Assembly: GCA_039090855.1 (NCBI GenBank)
Contig: CM076996.1
Span: 52,294,469-52,358,468, forward strand
Origin: Macrothele yani
Taxonomy: Eukaryota > Arthropoda > Arachnida > Araneae > Macrothelidae
Reading direction: 5' to 3'
DNA: 64,000 nt
Shown in pieces: positions 53,800 through 63,355 of this stretch (its first letter is position 1; each line of letters opens with the position of its first letter). Below the pieces are notes generated by a model. That model was not told where the DNA came from. It worked only from the letters and a program-made list of their open reading frames with translations, and made no database searches. Both the position numbers and the translations under genes were made by a program.

Positions 53800-55000
53800 T
53801 GGATCCTACATTGAATTACTTATCTCTAAAGCCAAAGGTCCAAGGTTGCTACCCACCAACTTTCATGATTCAACCTTCGAAAACTGGGGAGTTAGAGGCG
53901 ATTGTGCATTACTTATTGACCGACCTTTGTAACTATGCTCTACCCTTTCTGGATTTTCTGCTAAAGTGGGATCCTTCTTCGTATAATTTTTCATTTTCAG
54001 TTTTTCGGAAACCTACTGCTCTACCTACACTTATTCCTTCCTTTTCAGCCCACCCTACTCTTTATAAGTTGCCTTCCTTTTCCCTTCTCATTCATAGGGC
54101 CTATTCCCATTATTCTAATGCTAGAGCCAGGACGATTGATCTTGACAAAATTGTAGCCATTACCAAGGAACATTGGTACTCCATGGAAACTGTAGACAGA
54201 GTTCATTGAAAAATTCGACGATTAGCATTCTGGACATTGACGAAGAACGCAGACTGGCACAAATATGTGGAATCTCTTGACTACTTTCCTGGTGCTACTG
54301 CTTTCCTCAAAAATGCTTGCAAGAAATATAATTTGGACTTGGGCACAAAAACTAAAAATACCATGCCCATTATTAAGAATGATTGAGACCCTGACCCAGT
54401 GAGTAGTAAACACAGTATGTGTCAAATTCCTCTAAAAGCCTTGGATGTTGTGGATCAAGACCAAATTTATATCGGTTCGATTTTGCTGACTTTACGGGCT
54501 TGTTTACACGAACATAAATACAATGTAAAAACTCATTCTTATTCTACAGCTCTTTGACGATTAATTAATCGTGGGAAACACTTTCCTCTTTGGGAAGAAG
54601 CCAGAGTTATTTCCAGTCATGGCATAAAAAGTGCAACTTTACTTGCTGAAAGCCTACATATTTTTTTTAAATGCTACAGTGAGTTGCAATGATGATTTAC
54701 CTAAGTTTATTCCTCCTCCTTGGAGATTGTTGTTTGTAAGTGACTTGGTGGAATTAAAATATTATCATACTACATAATTTTAAGATTTACCTGTGATTAA
54801 TGTGGACCAACCAGTTGTGGACTTGATATTTCTGTGCATGCTCCAATGTTATGCATTATTGACTACGGTTTGTATATGTAGCAGTAATTTGTTCTACAAA
54901 CTCTTTTAAAATTTTAACATATCATGTACTTTTATCCATCACCTGAGGATATGCCAGGTGCTGGCATGAAAGATCTTGTCTTTTTAATCAGCGTTTTTGT
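53800..55000 (+). pseudogene. PLE 3' portion: RT thumb, GIY-YIG
   Basis: The 53667-54209 frame from about 53860 reads PFLDFLLKWDPSSYNFSFSV, FRKPTALPTLIPSFSAHPTL, KLPSFSLLIHRAYSHYSNAR, the PLE RT-thumb signature. After a stop near 54208 it continues LAFWTLTKNADWHKYVESL-like, then QDQIYIGSILLTLRACLHEH (GIY-YIG), KYNVKTHSYSTAL, HFPLWEEARVISSHG and ATLLAESLHIFF with the late Glu. Stops and one or more indels. The catalytic Arg after YIG is changed (ILLTLRA), so the nuclease is probably dead. It differs from the 47 kb PLE, so at least two PLE lineages are present. Confidence 0.85.
54939..54980 (+). ncRNA. Hammerhead ribozyme-like motif downstream of the PLE
   Basis: CAC CTGAGGA T ATGCCAG GTG CTGGCAT GAAA GATCTT GTC. 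CUGANGA and GAAA are intact and stem II is a perfect 7-bp helix. AGATCT can form a self-complementary stem III, which suits dimeric action. As at 48 kb, one unpaired base precedes stem II. Confidence 0.65.
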
Positions 55001-55099
55001 CAAATTAAGGTTTTAATCATCTACTTTGATTTGCAATTGTGCTTTACATCGTGCAAAGATGGCATTTCCTGATATATAGTGATATTAGCATGATTTTTC

Positions 55100-56330
55100 G
55101 CTATTCAAATACCGAGAGAATTTCTCCTTTTGTAAATAAAAGAGCTCTAGGATTTGCCTCAGCAACTAGGGCCTCTGTGATTCTTGGAAACTGACACAAT
55201 CTTAAGCTTCAGTATAAATTAATGTTGAGGTATCAGTTAGTTATGTGTGATATTGGCCATAATACCCCAACTCACCGGGCTTTGTTCCAAAATCCTTAGG
55301 TGGAACAACTAACTGGAACTGTCAGCTGTGGGCTAATCTCCTGCACTGGTGTACTTTCCTGATTAAAAAGACACAAAGAAATACTTTCATGGATTCTAGT
55401 GTGGGATATGGTGGACCTACCACTTTTGAGAAAGATGGTCCACCTCGGAAACAACATGGTAATGGCATGGTATGAGAAAGAGATCTCAGCTAAGTGAGTG
55501 TATGATTGGTGTATGGAATACTAGAGGAATAAATGGAAAGATGAATTAGGTGATTGAAGAAATGGATAAGTATAGATTGGATGTGTTGTGTGTAAGTGAA
55601 ACTAAAAGGAAGGAAACTGGGGTAGAAGAAATGAATGGAACTGTGAGTGTGTGATCTGAAGTGTTGGATAATGTGAGAGGACAGGCTGGTGTAGGTGTGA
55701 TTTTAAGTGAAAAGATGAAGAACAACGTGCTTCACTACAGCTACATGAGTGAGAGAATTCTTTGGATTCATTTGAAAGTGAAACTTCAGAGAATAGTAAT
55801 TAGCCTAGTGTGTGCTCCTTGTGACACGGAACCTTCTGATAAGAAGAAATATTTCTGGAATGAACTAAAAGCTGTTTTGAGCCAGTTTGGTGCTAAAGCA
55901 AAAGTTATAATAGCAGGGGATTTTAATGCTAGAGTACATGTGCAGAATGCATTTTCTGATAAATTTCTGGGTAAGTTTAATGATTCTTGTGTGAATGATA
56001 ATGGTGAAAGATTAATTGAACTCTGCATTGAGAGTGGTTTGTGTGTATCTAATATGTCTTTCAACCACAAGTATATCCACGCATATACTTAGGAAAATTG
56101 AACTCTGGGACAAAAGAATGCCATAGATTTTGTTGTTTACAATCAGTATCTGATACATATTGTTGTTGACACTCCTTGTGTGATGAGAGGTGCAGATGTT
56201 GGCTCTGATCATTACTTGTTAGTGTGACAAGTGAAACTGTCACACTAACAAGTAATGGGTGGAAAAGAATAAAGGTTGAATGGCTCCTTGACGATCATCA
56301 GTGCTATTCTAATTTACTCAGAAAATGACT
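55100..56330 (+). pseudogene. LINE-A copy: 5' UTR and endonuclease domain
   Basis: 5' UTR from about 55140, then VYDWCMEY-like WNTRGINGK start of the endonuclease near 55505. The best-kept frame (55661-56092) reads RGQAGVGVILSEKMKNNVLH, MSERILWIHLKVKLQRIVIS, YFWNELKAVLSQFGAKAKVI, IAGDFNARVHVQ with the catalytic GDFNAR box intact, and NDNGERLIELCIESGLCVSN. The final catalytic His region (SDHH) falls near 56205 in a stretch with a palindromic duplication. The copy ends near 56330, soon followed by a second 5' UTR. Confidence 0.85.
56209..56257. repeat. Perfect palindrome within LINE-A
   Basis: CATTACTTGTTAGTGTGACA and its complement flank AGTGAAACT. The equivalent site near 2999-3035 also forms a shorter CACTCATGAC / GTCATGAGTG palindrome, so this LINE site tends to acquire palindromes. 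Confidence 0.75.
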
Positions 56331-56394
56331 GAAGGAATGGGTGGTCTTAATGAGAGATGGGTTTGTCTCCTCAGAGTGCTCCATGATGTGAAAC

Positions 56395-57562
56395 AATGGC
56401 ACACAGAACAGCAACAATGGTCTCTGTGAATCTTGGAGAGGTACCAGCTAGTTCTGTGTGACATTGGCATAAAGACCCCAACTCACTGGGTTATGTTCCA
56501 GAATCCTTACGTGGAATGACCAACTAAAACTGTTAGCTGTGGACTGATCACCCACACTGATGTACTTTTATGATTTCTATTACCCAAAGGGAGAATTTAA
56601 AGAACTCAAGTGTGAAATATGGTGGACCTACCACACTTGAGAAGAATGGTCCACCACAGAATCAACCTGGAACTTCTAAATGGCATAAGAGAAAAAGATT
56701 TCAGCTGAGTAAGTGTAAGGTTGGTGTATGGAATACTAGAAGTATAAATGGAAAGATAAATGAGGTGATATCAAGAAATGAATAAATATAGATTGGATGA
56801 AGTGTGTGTAAGTAAAACCAAAAAGGAAGAAGTTGGGATAGAAGAAATGAATGGAACTGTGAGTGTGTGTTCTGGAGTGTTGGATAATGTGAGATGACAG
56901 GCTGGTGTAGGTGTGATTTTAAGTGAAAAGATGAAGAACAACTTGATTCATTTTCACTTTCAAATGAATCAATTTTCACTTTCAAATGAATCCAGAATTC
57001 TCTGGATTCATTTGAAAGTGAAACTTTGGAGAATAGTAATTGTTGTAGTGATTCAGATCTCTCTGATAACAAGGAAGAGTTGTGGAATGAGCTAAAAGCT
57101 GTTTTGGTGCTAAAGAGAAAGTCATTGTACCAGGGGATTTCAGCACTAGATTCGTTGTTCAGAATGGGATTTTTGATAACATTCTGGGTAAGTTTAATGA
57201 TCTTGGTGTGAATGATAATGGTGAAAGATTAATTGAATTCTGCATTGAAAATGGATTGTGGGTATCTAATGTTTTTTAAACACAAGTATATTCACACATA
57301 CACTTGAGAAAATTGCACTCTGGTGTACTCTGGGATTAAAGAGTGTAATAGATTTTGTTGTTTATGATCAGCGTCTGAAACACTTAGTTGTTGATACTCG
57401 TGTGAACAGAGGTGTAGATGTTGGCTCTGTTCACCACCTGTTATTGTCACAGGTCAAACTGAATGTTGGTTGGAAAAGGAGGTGTAGAAAGATGCCTGTG
57501 GTAAAAAGAAGAAAGGTTGAAAGCCTGTATGAAGAACATCAGCATTACTCTGATTTGCTGGC
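56395..57562 (+). pseudogene. Second tandem LINE-A copy, 5' UTR to linker
   Basis: 5' UTR near 56400-56560, then CKVGVWNTRSINGKINEVIS (endonuclease start) and decayed endonuclease to 57300. The end of the domain reads VNRGVDVGSVHHLLLSQVKL, where SDHH has become SVHH. A small inverted duplication (TTTCACTTTCAAATGAATC) lies at 56950-57025. The copy is cut at 57562 and resumes at 59076. Confidence 0.82.
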
Positions 57563-59075
57563 GGGGTGCGAGCCGGCAGACCTAGTAGTGGAAAGGAGGC
57601 AGCAATGCACTGCCTAAGGTCAGGCGAGGACGCCTACCTTCTCGGTGCGCCGCATCGAGCCTCCGACATGGAGATGGAAAGTGTGGACTGGCAGATCCAC
57701 CCTGCCGAGGAAATTTGCCCACCGTGGGACAAGGAGAAACCCACGGGAGTTGGGCATGAGCTGTTCACGGACGGCTCAAAGTTGAAGGGACAAGTGGGGG
57801 CAGGCTTCTGTGCGTTCTCGGACGGGAACGAAGCCACTGCAGGAAGCGTGAAATTATCGCAGAATGCTTCGGTCTTTCAGGCTGAACTTCTGGCGATAGA
57901 GATGGCACTCACCTGGGCACTCCCCAGGCGTAGTGACGAAAGAATAAAACTCTACTCGGACAGTGAGGCAGCACTGCAGGCTCTGAGTAGATTCAGGGGA
58001 AGAAACCCCATCGTCCAGAGGATCAAAACCCTCTTGAGGGCAGAGGGAGATGGGGCAGTTAGTTTCCACTGGGTACGAAGCCATGTCGGAACCCTAGGAA
58101 ACGAAAGGGCAGATCAGCTGGCGAAGGCAGCCACGCTGAAAGAGACGGTCGACGTGCAATGCAGAACGCCGCGAAGGTGCATTCGCGCAGCACTAGCACG
58201 TCGGACCATGACCGAATGGCAGGTCAGATGGGACACGGGAGAGACAGGGCGGAAGACACACAGAGTGTTTCCGAAAGTCTCGACCAAACGAGCACAGACA
58301 AATAAGTTCCTGAATCAAGTACTCAGTGGCCATGGCATCAGCCCTGAATACCTAGGCAGATTTGCCATCAGGAACTGCACTTGTCCCTGTGGAAAGAGAA
58401 CGGCAAGCATAGAACACTGCGTACTTGAATGCAGTGGCTTCGCCGAATGGAGAAACACACTGATCCCAGGTGTGCAAAGAACGCGAAGATTGGATCTGCT
58501 CATCCAATCTTCCGTTAACAGGAGGGGATAATAGCCTTGGTTGAAAGGCTAACCCTCCAGCAACATACCATCTTCCCCAATCAAACGGGGACCGAAACGC
58601 AGGAGGTGAACGTGCACACCGAAAGCGAATCGGAAGATGAATGAGGGTAGAAGTCTGTGGGAAAGCAGACGAAGAAACCACCAATGTAAATATTCTGTAA
58701 ATAAATTTTGCTATCTCTCGATGTTGTAAGTCCTAAGCATGAGGACAGTGTATACATGTGTGTAGGTGTTTGAAAAAGAAAATAAAGGGAAATTATTCCC
58801 CAAAAAAAGTTCGAGGGCAAGGAATCTTCCAGTCAGCGAGAAAGTAAGAAACGACCTATCCCGCCAGACAGAGCGGGAACCCAGACAAGGTATTCTAGGT
58901 CGCCTGCCAGCACGTCACCACGGGCTGGTCTCTGGGCCATTGGGGTGGCCAGGGTCCGAACCGCGTCTCAAGGCAGGATAATTGTCGCAACATTTCAAAA
59001 TAACATCCAAGGTGCTCAACAAGTCCCCGTGGAGCCAAGACAGATTGGCGGAACGGGACAATGAAATCAGTATAT
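57563..59075 (+). mobile_element. 5'-truncated R1/I-like LINE inserted in LINE-A
   Basis: The LINE-A linker CATCAGCATTACTCTGATTT stops at 57562 and TTACTCAGTGAGCATCTGAA resumes at 59073; the uninterrupted equivalent is 3097-3130. The insert is much richer in G and C than its host and has a nearly intact ORF, so it is recent. 58820-59065 (open frame around LPARHHGLVSGPLGWPGSEP) is more sequence of unknown origin. The exact duplication is unclear because both junctions resemble ATCAG-AT-TTACT. Confidence 0.8.
57566..58531 (+). CDS. Non-LTR RT C-terminal region with RNase H domain
   Basis: The frame is open for 321 codons from the 5' junction; the annotated first codon is GTG and simply marks the truncation. 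Residues about 66-190 form an RNase H1 fold: LFTDGSKLKGQVGAGF (first Asp), FQAELLAIEMAL (Glu), KLYSDSEAALQALS (Asp) and WVRSHVGTLGNERADQLAK (last Asp). All four catalytic acids are kept. A C-terminal CTCPCG...EHCVLEC zinc-knuckle-like cluster follows. This combination is typical of I, R1 and jockey-group elements, where RNase H removes template RNA. The RT itself is missing by 5' truncation. Stop at 58529-58531. Confidence 0.9.
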   Translation: MRAGRPSSGKEAAMHCLRSGEDAYLLGAPHRASDMEMESVDWQIHPAEEICPPWDKEKPTGVGHELFTDGSKLKGQVGAGFCAFSDGNEATAGSVKLSQNASVFQAELLAIEMALTWALPRRSDERIKLYSDSEAALQALSRFRGRNPIVQRIKTLLRAEGDGAVSFHWVRSHVGTLGNERADQLAKAATLKETVDVQCRTPRRCIRAALARRTMTEWQVRWDTGETGRKTHRVFPKVSTKRAQTNKFLNQVLSGHGISPEYLGRFAIRNCTCPCGKRTASIEHCVLECSGFAEWRNTLIPGVQRTRRLDLLIQSSVNRRG

Positions 59076-59779
59076 ATTACTCAGTGAGCATCTGAATGAG
59101 TTGAAGGTGTGCTAGAGAGATGTAGAAAAGAAGTCGACATGTTTTAAGAACTGTGTTGTCACTTTTGCTGAAGGGGTTTGTGGTACTGCATCAGCGGGTA
59201 ACTTTAAAGGTGATGCTTGGTAGAACAGTGAGGTTAAAGAAGCAGTAAAGAGAAAGAAGGAAGCATACTTGGGGATGTTGCAAGGTAGAGTTTCTGAGGA
59301 TGAATATTGCTGTAAGAAGCCTGAGGCAGCAAAGCTGGCTTGTCAGACTAAGGCAAAAGATCGGAAGAAAAAGGAGGAAAGTCGTGATTTAGCTTTTTGG
59401 AAAGATAGAAAAACTTTCTGGAAGTGCATGGGACACAGGAAAAATAGGGGGAATAAAGTTTCAAGTTGTGTGAAGAATAGGTTTGGAGAAATGATATGGA
59501 ATTCCAATGAGGTAAGTGAAAGATGGGGGTGAGTACTTCAGTGAGTTATTAGATCAAGAAAGCAAAAGTGATTCTGAAGCAGATGATGTCACACAGAGAG
59601 ATTTCAAGAGAAGAGTTGTGTAAAACTCTAAAATCTCTTTAGAATGGTAAGGCTCTGGGGGTGATGGCATAACTGCTGAGATTTTAAAATAGGATGGTGA
59701 CTCTGTAATTGACTGCTTAACTGAAATTTGCCAGTTGTGCTGGGAGTTAGGAATGGTCCCTCGGGATTGGAGGGATGTC
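59076..59779 (+). pseudogene. LINE-A copy 2 continued: linker and RT start
   Basis: SRDLAFWKDRKTFWKCMGHR and KVSSCVKNRFGEMIWNSNEV align with 3413-3560. The block NGKAPG-DGITAE is recognisable near 59645-59680 with a frameshift, followed by LCWELGMVPRDWRDV. It stops at 59779, just before the usual 'I-PLYKGKG' block. Confidence 0.85.
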
Positions 59780-60028
59780 ATTCGACACAAAGTTGATTAC
59801 CGACCGAATCCTTCGAACACCGCCAGCTATGGACCTCGCTGTCGCCAGTTGGTCATGTGAACGTTTGGCCTGATAGCCGACTTTTACGGGGAGGGCACGC
59901 TAGACATTTTGTTTTTGTGTGCAGCACTGCAGCATGTGCTTTGTTAGTGTGTGCTTTTTCTACCATTTGATAAGTTAAATATTCAATTGTATTGAGTTGG
60001 TTTAGGCTTTTGATATACAATGCCTGGG
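59780..60028. other. Likely 5' end of a DNA transposon
   Basis: LINE-A ends abruptly at 59779 (after GGATGTCATT). The following CGACACAAAGTTGATTACCG and GC-richer leader run up to the BED-finger start, so this is probably its 5' UTR. Confidence 0.4.
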
Positions 60029-60172
60029 GGGGATGTATTTTTAATCCACTGTGGAAAAAAAAAGGGATTATAAGGACTGGATATCCTTAGTTAATACAGA
60101 TACAAGGAAAGCAAGGTGCAAAATTTGTGCAAAGGATATAGAGATTGGAAGCATGGGAGAATTTGCAGATTT
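60029..60172 (+). pseudogene. BED zinc-finger fragment of a hAT-like transposase
   Basis: MPGG...FNPLWKK precedes a one-base slip in an A9 tract, then RDYKDWISLVNTDTRKARCK and ICAKDIEIGSMGE. The W...C-KIC-KDI pattern with SMGE is the N-terminal BED-type finger of transposases and their domesticated relatives. The distal H..H half is cut off where a poly-T tandem array begins. Confidence 0.6.
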
Positions 60173-60960
60173 TTATGCATCTATTTTTTGCTTCTTTCGA
60201 CATGGCCCAGGATTACGTTGCCTTGAAGCCTCTCAATAAAGTTCATAATGCAGCTGTTTGTTTCTTTTCTTTTTTTTTTCTTTTTTTTTTTTTTTCCCGA
60301 GAGGGAATTTGTTTTGCTTGTTTAAAAACTCAGCGCCAGGCTGGGATTGCGTAGGCCCAGCGTGCTTCTCTCACCGTGACCCAGGATTACTTTGGCCCAG
60401 CGTGCTTCTCTCACCGTGACCCAGGATTACTTTGGCCCAGCACGCTTCTTTCACTGTGGCCCGGGATTGCGTTGGCCTGATGCCTCTGAACCCAGTTCGT
60501 GACGCACCTTTTTTTTTTTTTTTTTTCTCTTCTTTTTTTTTTTTTTTTTGTCTGAGGAGGAGGAAAGTGTTTTACTAGCTTGAAAGCTAAGTGGGAAGAA
60601 AGCACTGCTTTGGGCCAGGATAACGTCCGCCTGAAGCCTCAAAACAAAGTTCGTGTCACAACTCTTTGTTTCTTTTCTATCCCCCCCCCCCCCCCCAAGG
60701 AGGAAGAATGTGTTTTGCGTGTTTGAAAGCTAAGTGGAAAGAAAGCACGGCTTCGGTTAAGTAGTATGTCGGCCCGAAGCTTCTAAACGAAGTTCGTGAC
60801 GCAACTCTTTCTTTCTTTTTTTTTTTTTTTTTTTTTTTCTGAGGAGGAGGAATTTGTTTTGCTTGTTTGAAAGCTAAGTGGTAAGAATGCACAGTGCCTG
60901 GCTCCGGGATTACATCAGCCGTTATCATTTAGGGCTTTCTCGTGATCGATGCACAAACTG
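60173..60960 (+). repeat. About 160-bp tandem repeat with poly-T tracts
   Basis: Four main units share GGCCCAGGATTAC-TTGGCC, TGAAGCCTC-AA-AAAGTTCGTG, a poly-T or poly-C tract of 15-25, GAGGAGGAA-TGTTTTGCTTG and AAAGCTAAGTGG-AAGAA-GCAC. The third tract is C16 instead of T. Inside the first unit a 49-bp segment (CAGCGTGCTTCTCTCACCGT) is repeated nearly three times. Confidence 0.85.
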
Positions 60961-62015
60961 AGCAGAAATCTTGGGGGAAAGGGAGCAGAGATGTCGCTAG
61001 ACTTCTATGCCTGGGTGGGCGAGTATTATTTTTACTAGGGCAAGTTTGATAGCAACTTAATTTACGAAACACTGAAGGAAAGAATTTTTAATGCTTTTTA
61101 CTACAGGCTGCAAAGGTATTCGTGCATCCTCCCATCCCCTGGATGAATACTCATTAATTTTGGAACTGTCTTAAAGTCTTTCTGTTTTCTGGAATACAAA
61201 AGAATCCATCGTTTGGAATTTTTTTTGCTATTATTCTGTCCCCATTTTTAATAAAATTAGTAAAACCTAAAGAGTTACATTCCTGTATAATGAACATGAC
61301 ACACTGCCATCAGCACCAGTAACATGCCCTGATTAAAAGAAAATTTCATGCCTAGGAGAAGGGTCTTAAAGCAGATGTTTTTGTGGGTTAGGATTGAAGA
61401 GAAATAAGAAGACAAAAGCAATACATTTCTCCTCCGTAACTTCTTTCCTTCAAGCTAGCAGCCTTGTCTTGCACTCATCTCTTCCAAAGTTGTCGTCAGC
61501 CACGACCTACTCCCTCATTGCCCTAAGGCAGGTTTAACAGCTCGGGTATAGCTTTATGGACTCCACATTCCGTGTTGGAATCCCCTACTTAGTCGCACAA
61601 ATAAAGCAGCAGGGCAATTACTGACGACCTCTAACAAAAGCAAAGTGATTACTAATGATTCAGTGAATTCCAGTTTACCCTCTTTATTCGCCCCTGATAA
61701 CTTGAAAGAAAAGTTTAGATTGAGGATTTGGAAGAGTGGAGAACAACTGAATTTTTTCATTGCCCTGTGGATGCTATTTGGATAACCTTCTATGGAGAAG
61801 GGAAAATGCACTTCCTGGGGTGAAATATGTAGGTCTACACGAAGAAAACATGGGACTCAATATTTCCTGGCAAAGTCCAGATTATATTTTAAAAGTTAGA
61901 ATAAATGTAAAATATAGCACATCTTAAACTGGGTGGGTGGCAGGGTGGACAAGATAATTTTCAGGATGGGCTAAACCACTCCCTTGGTGACGTCCCTGGA
62001 GGGGGGGGGTTTCTA
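60961..62015. other. Unassigned segment
   Basis: It begins near GATCGATGCACAAACTGAGC, a word of the mosaic repeats. 61010-61990 carries no recognised element. Confidence 0.4.
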
Positions 62016-62329
62016 TTTGAGGACATAATTCCATCTTCTGGAAATGGAAGTTAGTTAGAGTGAAGATTTCTCTCGTAATCGTTATATTTCTCGCGATGTT
62101 CCTTCTGCCCAGTATTTTTCTTAAATATCCGTTTATTCCATAAATACTTACATTTCAGCTTAAAAATGGAGAAAAGAGTTTCCCAAAAGTTGAAAATGGA
62201 AGATGGTCGAAGCAAAGATTTCTCCTGTAATCATTAATTTTTCTTCCTGCGATGTTCTGACTATCCTGTATTGTTGTTAAGTGTTACATGTGACTATATT
62301 TTGAAGAAATTCTGACTGAAAAGGGAATT
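62016..62329 (+). repeat. Two CCGTAATCGT modules
   Basis: CGTAATCGTTATATTTCTCG near 62075 and TGTAATCATTAATTTTTC near 62226, 151 bases apart, each followed by GCGATGTTC and a CAGTATT or CTGTATT word. Confidence 0.75.
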
Positions 62330-62494
62330 TCTGCTGCACGAAGTTACTGATATGGGAATTAAGATGGAATCTTCCTTTTCTTCAGACATGTACTTGGCAA
62401 ATATTTCCCCAGCTGCTATTGTTAGTGACAGTGATCTGGACAAGTTGGAATTGGAGTTTGCTTTATATCAAAAATTGGAAGAAGGTGCAGAGAT
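62330..62494 (+). pseudogene. Short conserved-looking coding remnant
   Basis: After a TGA, 55 codons are open: KREFLLHEVTDMGIKMESSF, MYLANISPAAIVSDSDLDKL, ELEFALYQKLEEG. The acidic DSDLDKLELE stretch looks like a real protein (possibly the C-terminal part of a transposase), but the family is not recognised. It ends where the CAACAACTACGGAATC repeat begins. Confidence 0.35.
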
Positions 62495-62610
62495 GCCAAC
62501 AACTACGGAATCTCCGTAGTTCCTACGGAAAAAGCTCTTGTACTACAGAATACGGAAAACCGTGATTTTTCTACGGGAAAATTAACGGAAGTTATTAATT
62601 TTTATTTTGC
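62495..62610 (+). repeat. 'ACTACGG' element head
   Basis: ATGCCAACAACTACGGAATC, TCCGTAGTTCCTACGG and ACGGAAAACCG. Same head as at 18355, 26958 and 37234. Confidence 0.75.
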
Positions 62611-63019
62611 TTGTTCCCCTTCCCAACGCAACGGCGGCCACTTGTGATCCGTCATTCGTCTTGCTTGCGATGCTGCCTCCAGTTCTACCTCTCAAAGCTG
62701 CTCGGATCTTAGCGCTAGCGGCCGGCACTCGATTAGTGTGGCCTTGCGCTGAGTCATTCTAAGTGAAAATCCTCCCTCCCCAGCATGCAACATTCTGGGG
62801 ACGTTGAGCGTAGCTCGCTTTGGTGGACGTGGGCGGAGTTCGGCCTGAAGCTGTTTCGCAGTGCGACGACAAGCTGTTGAAAATCGTTTGGTGCAGAACG
62901 TGAGTGTCATTGCCTGGCATTGGATTTTTTTTTTTTTTAATCGTGCGTCGACCATTCACGTCAGTAATTAATATTTTGGAAGTTTTTGTCTTGAGTTGCA
63001 GAAAAGTATGCTTGGATTT

Positions 63020-63355
63020 CGTTGCAGAGTTCGCCAAAATGCATAATTACGCGTCTAGTACGCATCGAAATTTTACCAAAGCGGAAAAATATGCATCAGG
63101 AATTTTTCGCGACGCGTTGAAATACACATCGTGAAGCGCGTAAAGTGCGCATCAACACGTAAAAATATGCATCAAGAAACGCGTAAAATACACATCAACG
63201 CGCAAAAACGCACGTCGAGAAACGCGTAAAATACACATCAACACGCAAATACACACATTGAGAAACGTGTAAAAAATATGCATCGAGAAATGCGTAAAAC
63301 TATGCATCGAAGAATTTTACCAACGTGTAAAAATACGCATCGGGACAGCATTTCG
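63020..63355 (+). repeat. CpG-rich minisatellite of CGCGTAAAA / CATC-A words
   Basis: About 17 variants of CGCGTAAAAYRCRCATCRA follow one another at roughly 18-base spacing. The short version at 5745-5840 has about five. Surrounding DNA is CpG-poor, so the CpGs are notable. Confidence 0.8.

Noticed and set aside
53667..54209. Single 180-aa gene
   Set aside because: Its first part is an out-of-frame overlap with mariner; only the part after about 53860 is PLE coding.
58315..58684. Minus-strand ORFs opposite the RNase H gene
   Set aside because: Shadows of a GC-rich coding sequence.
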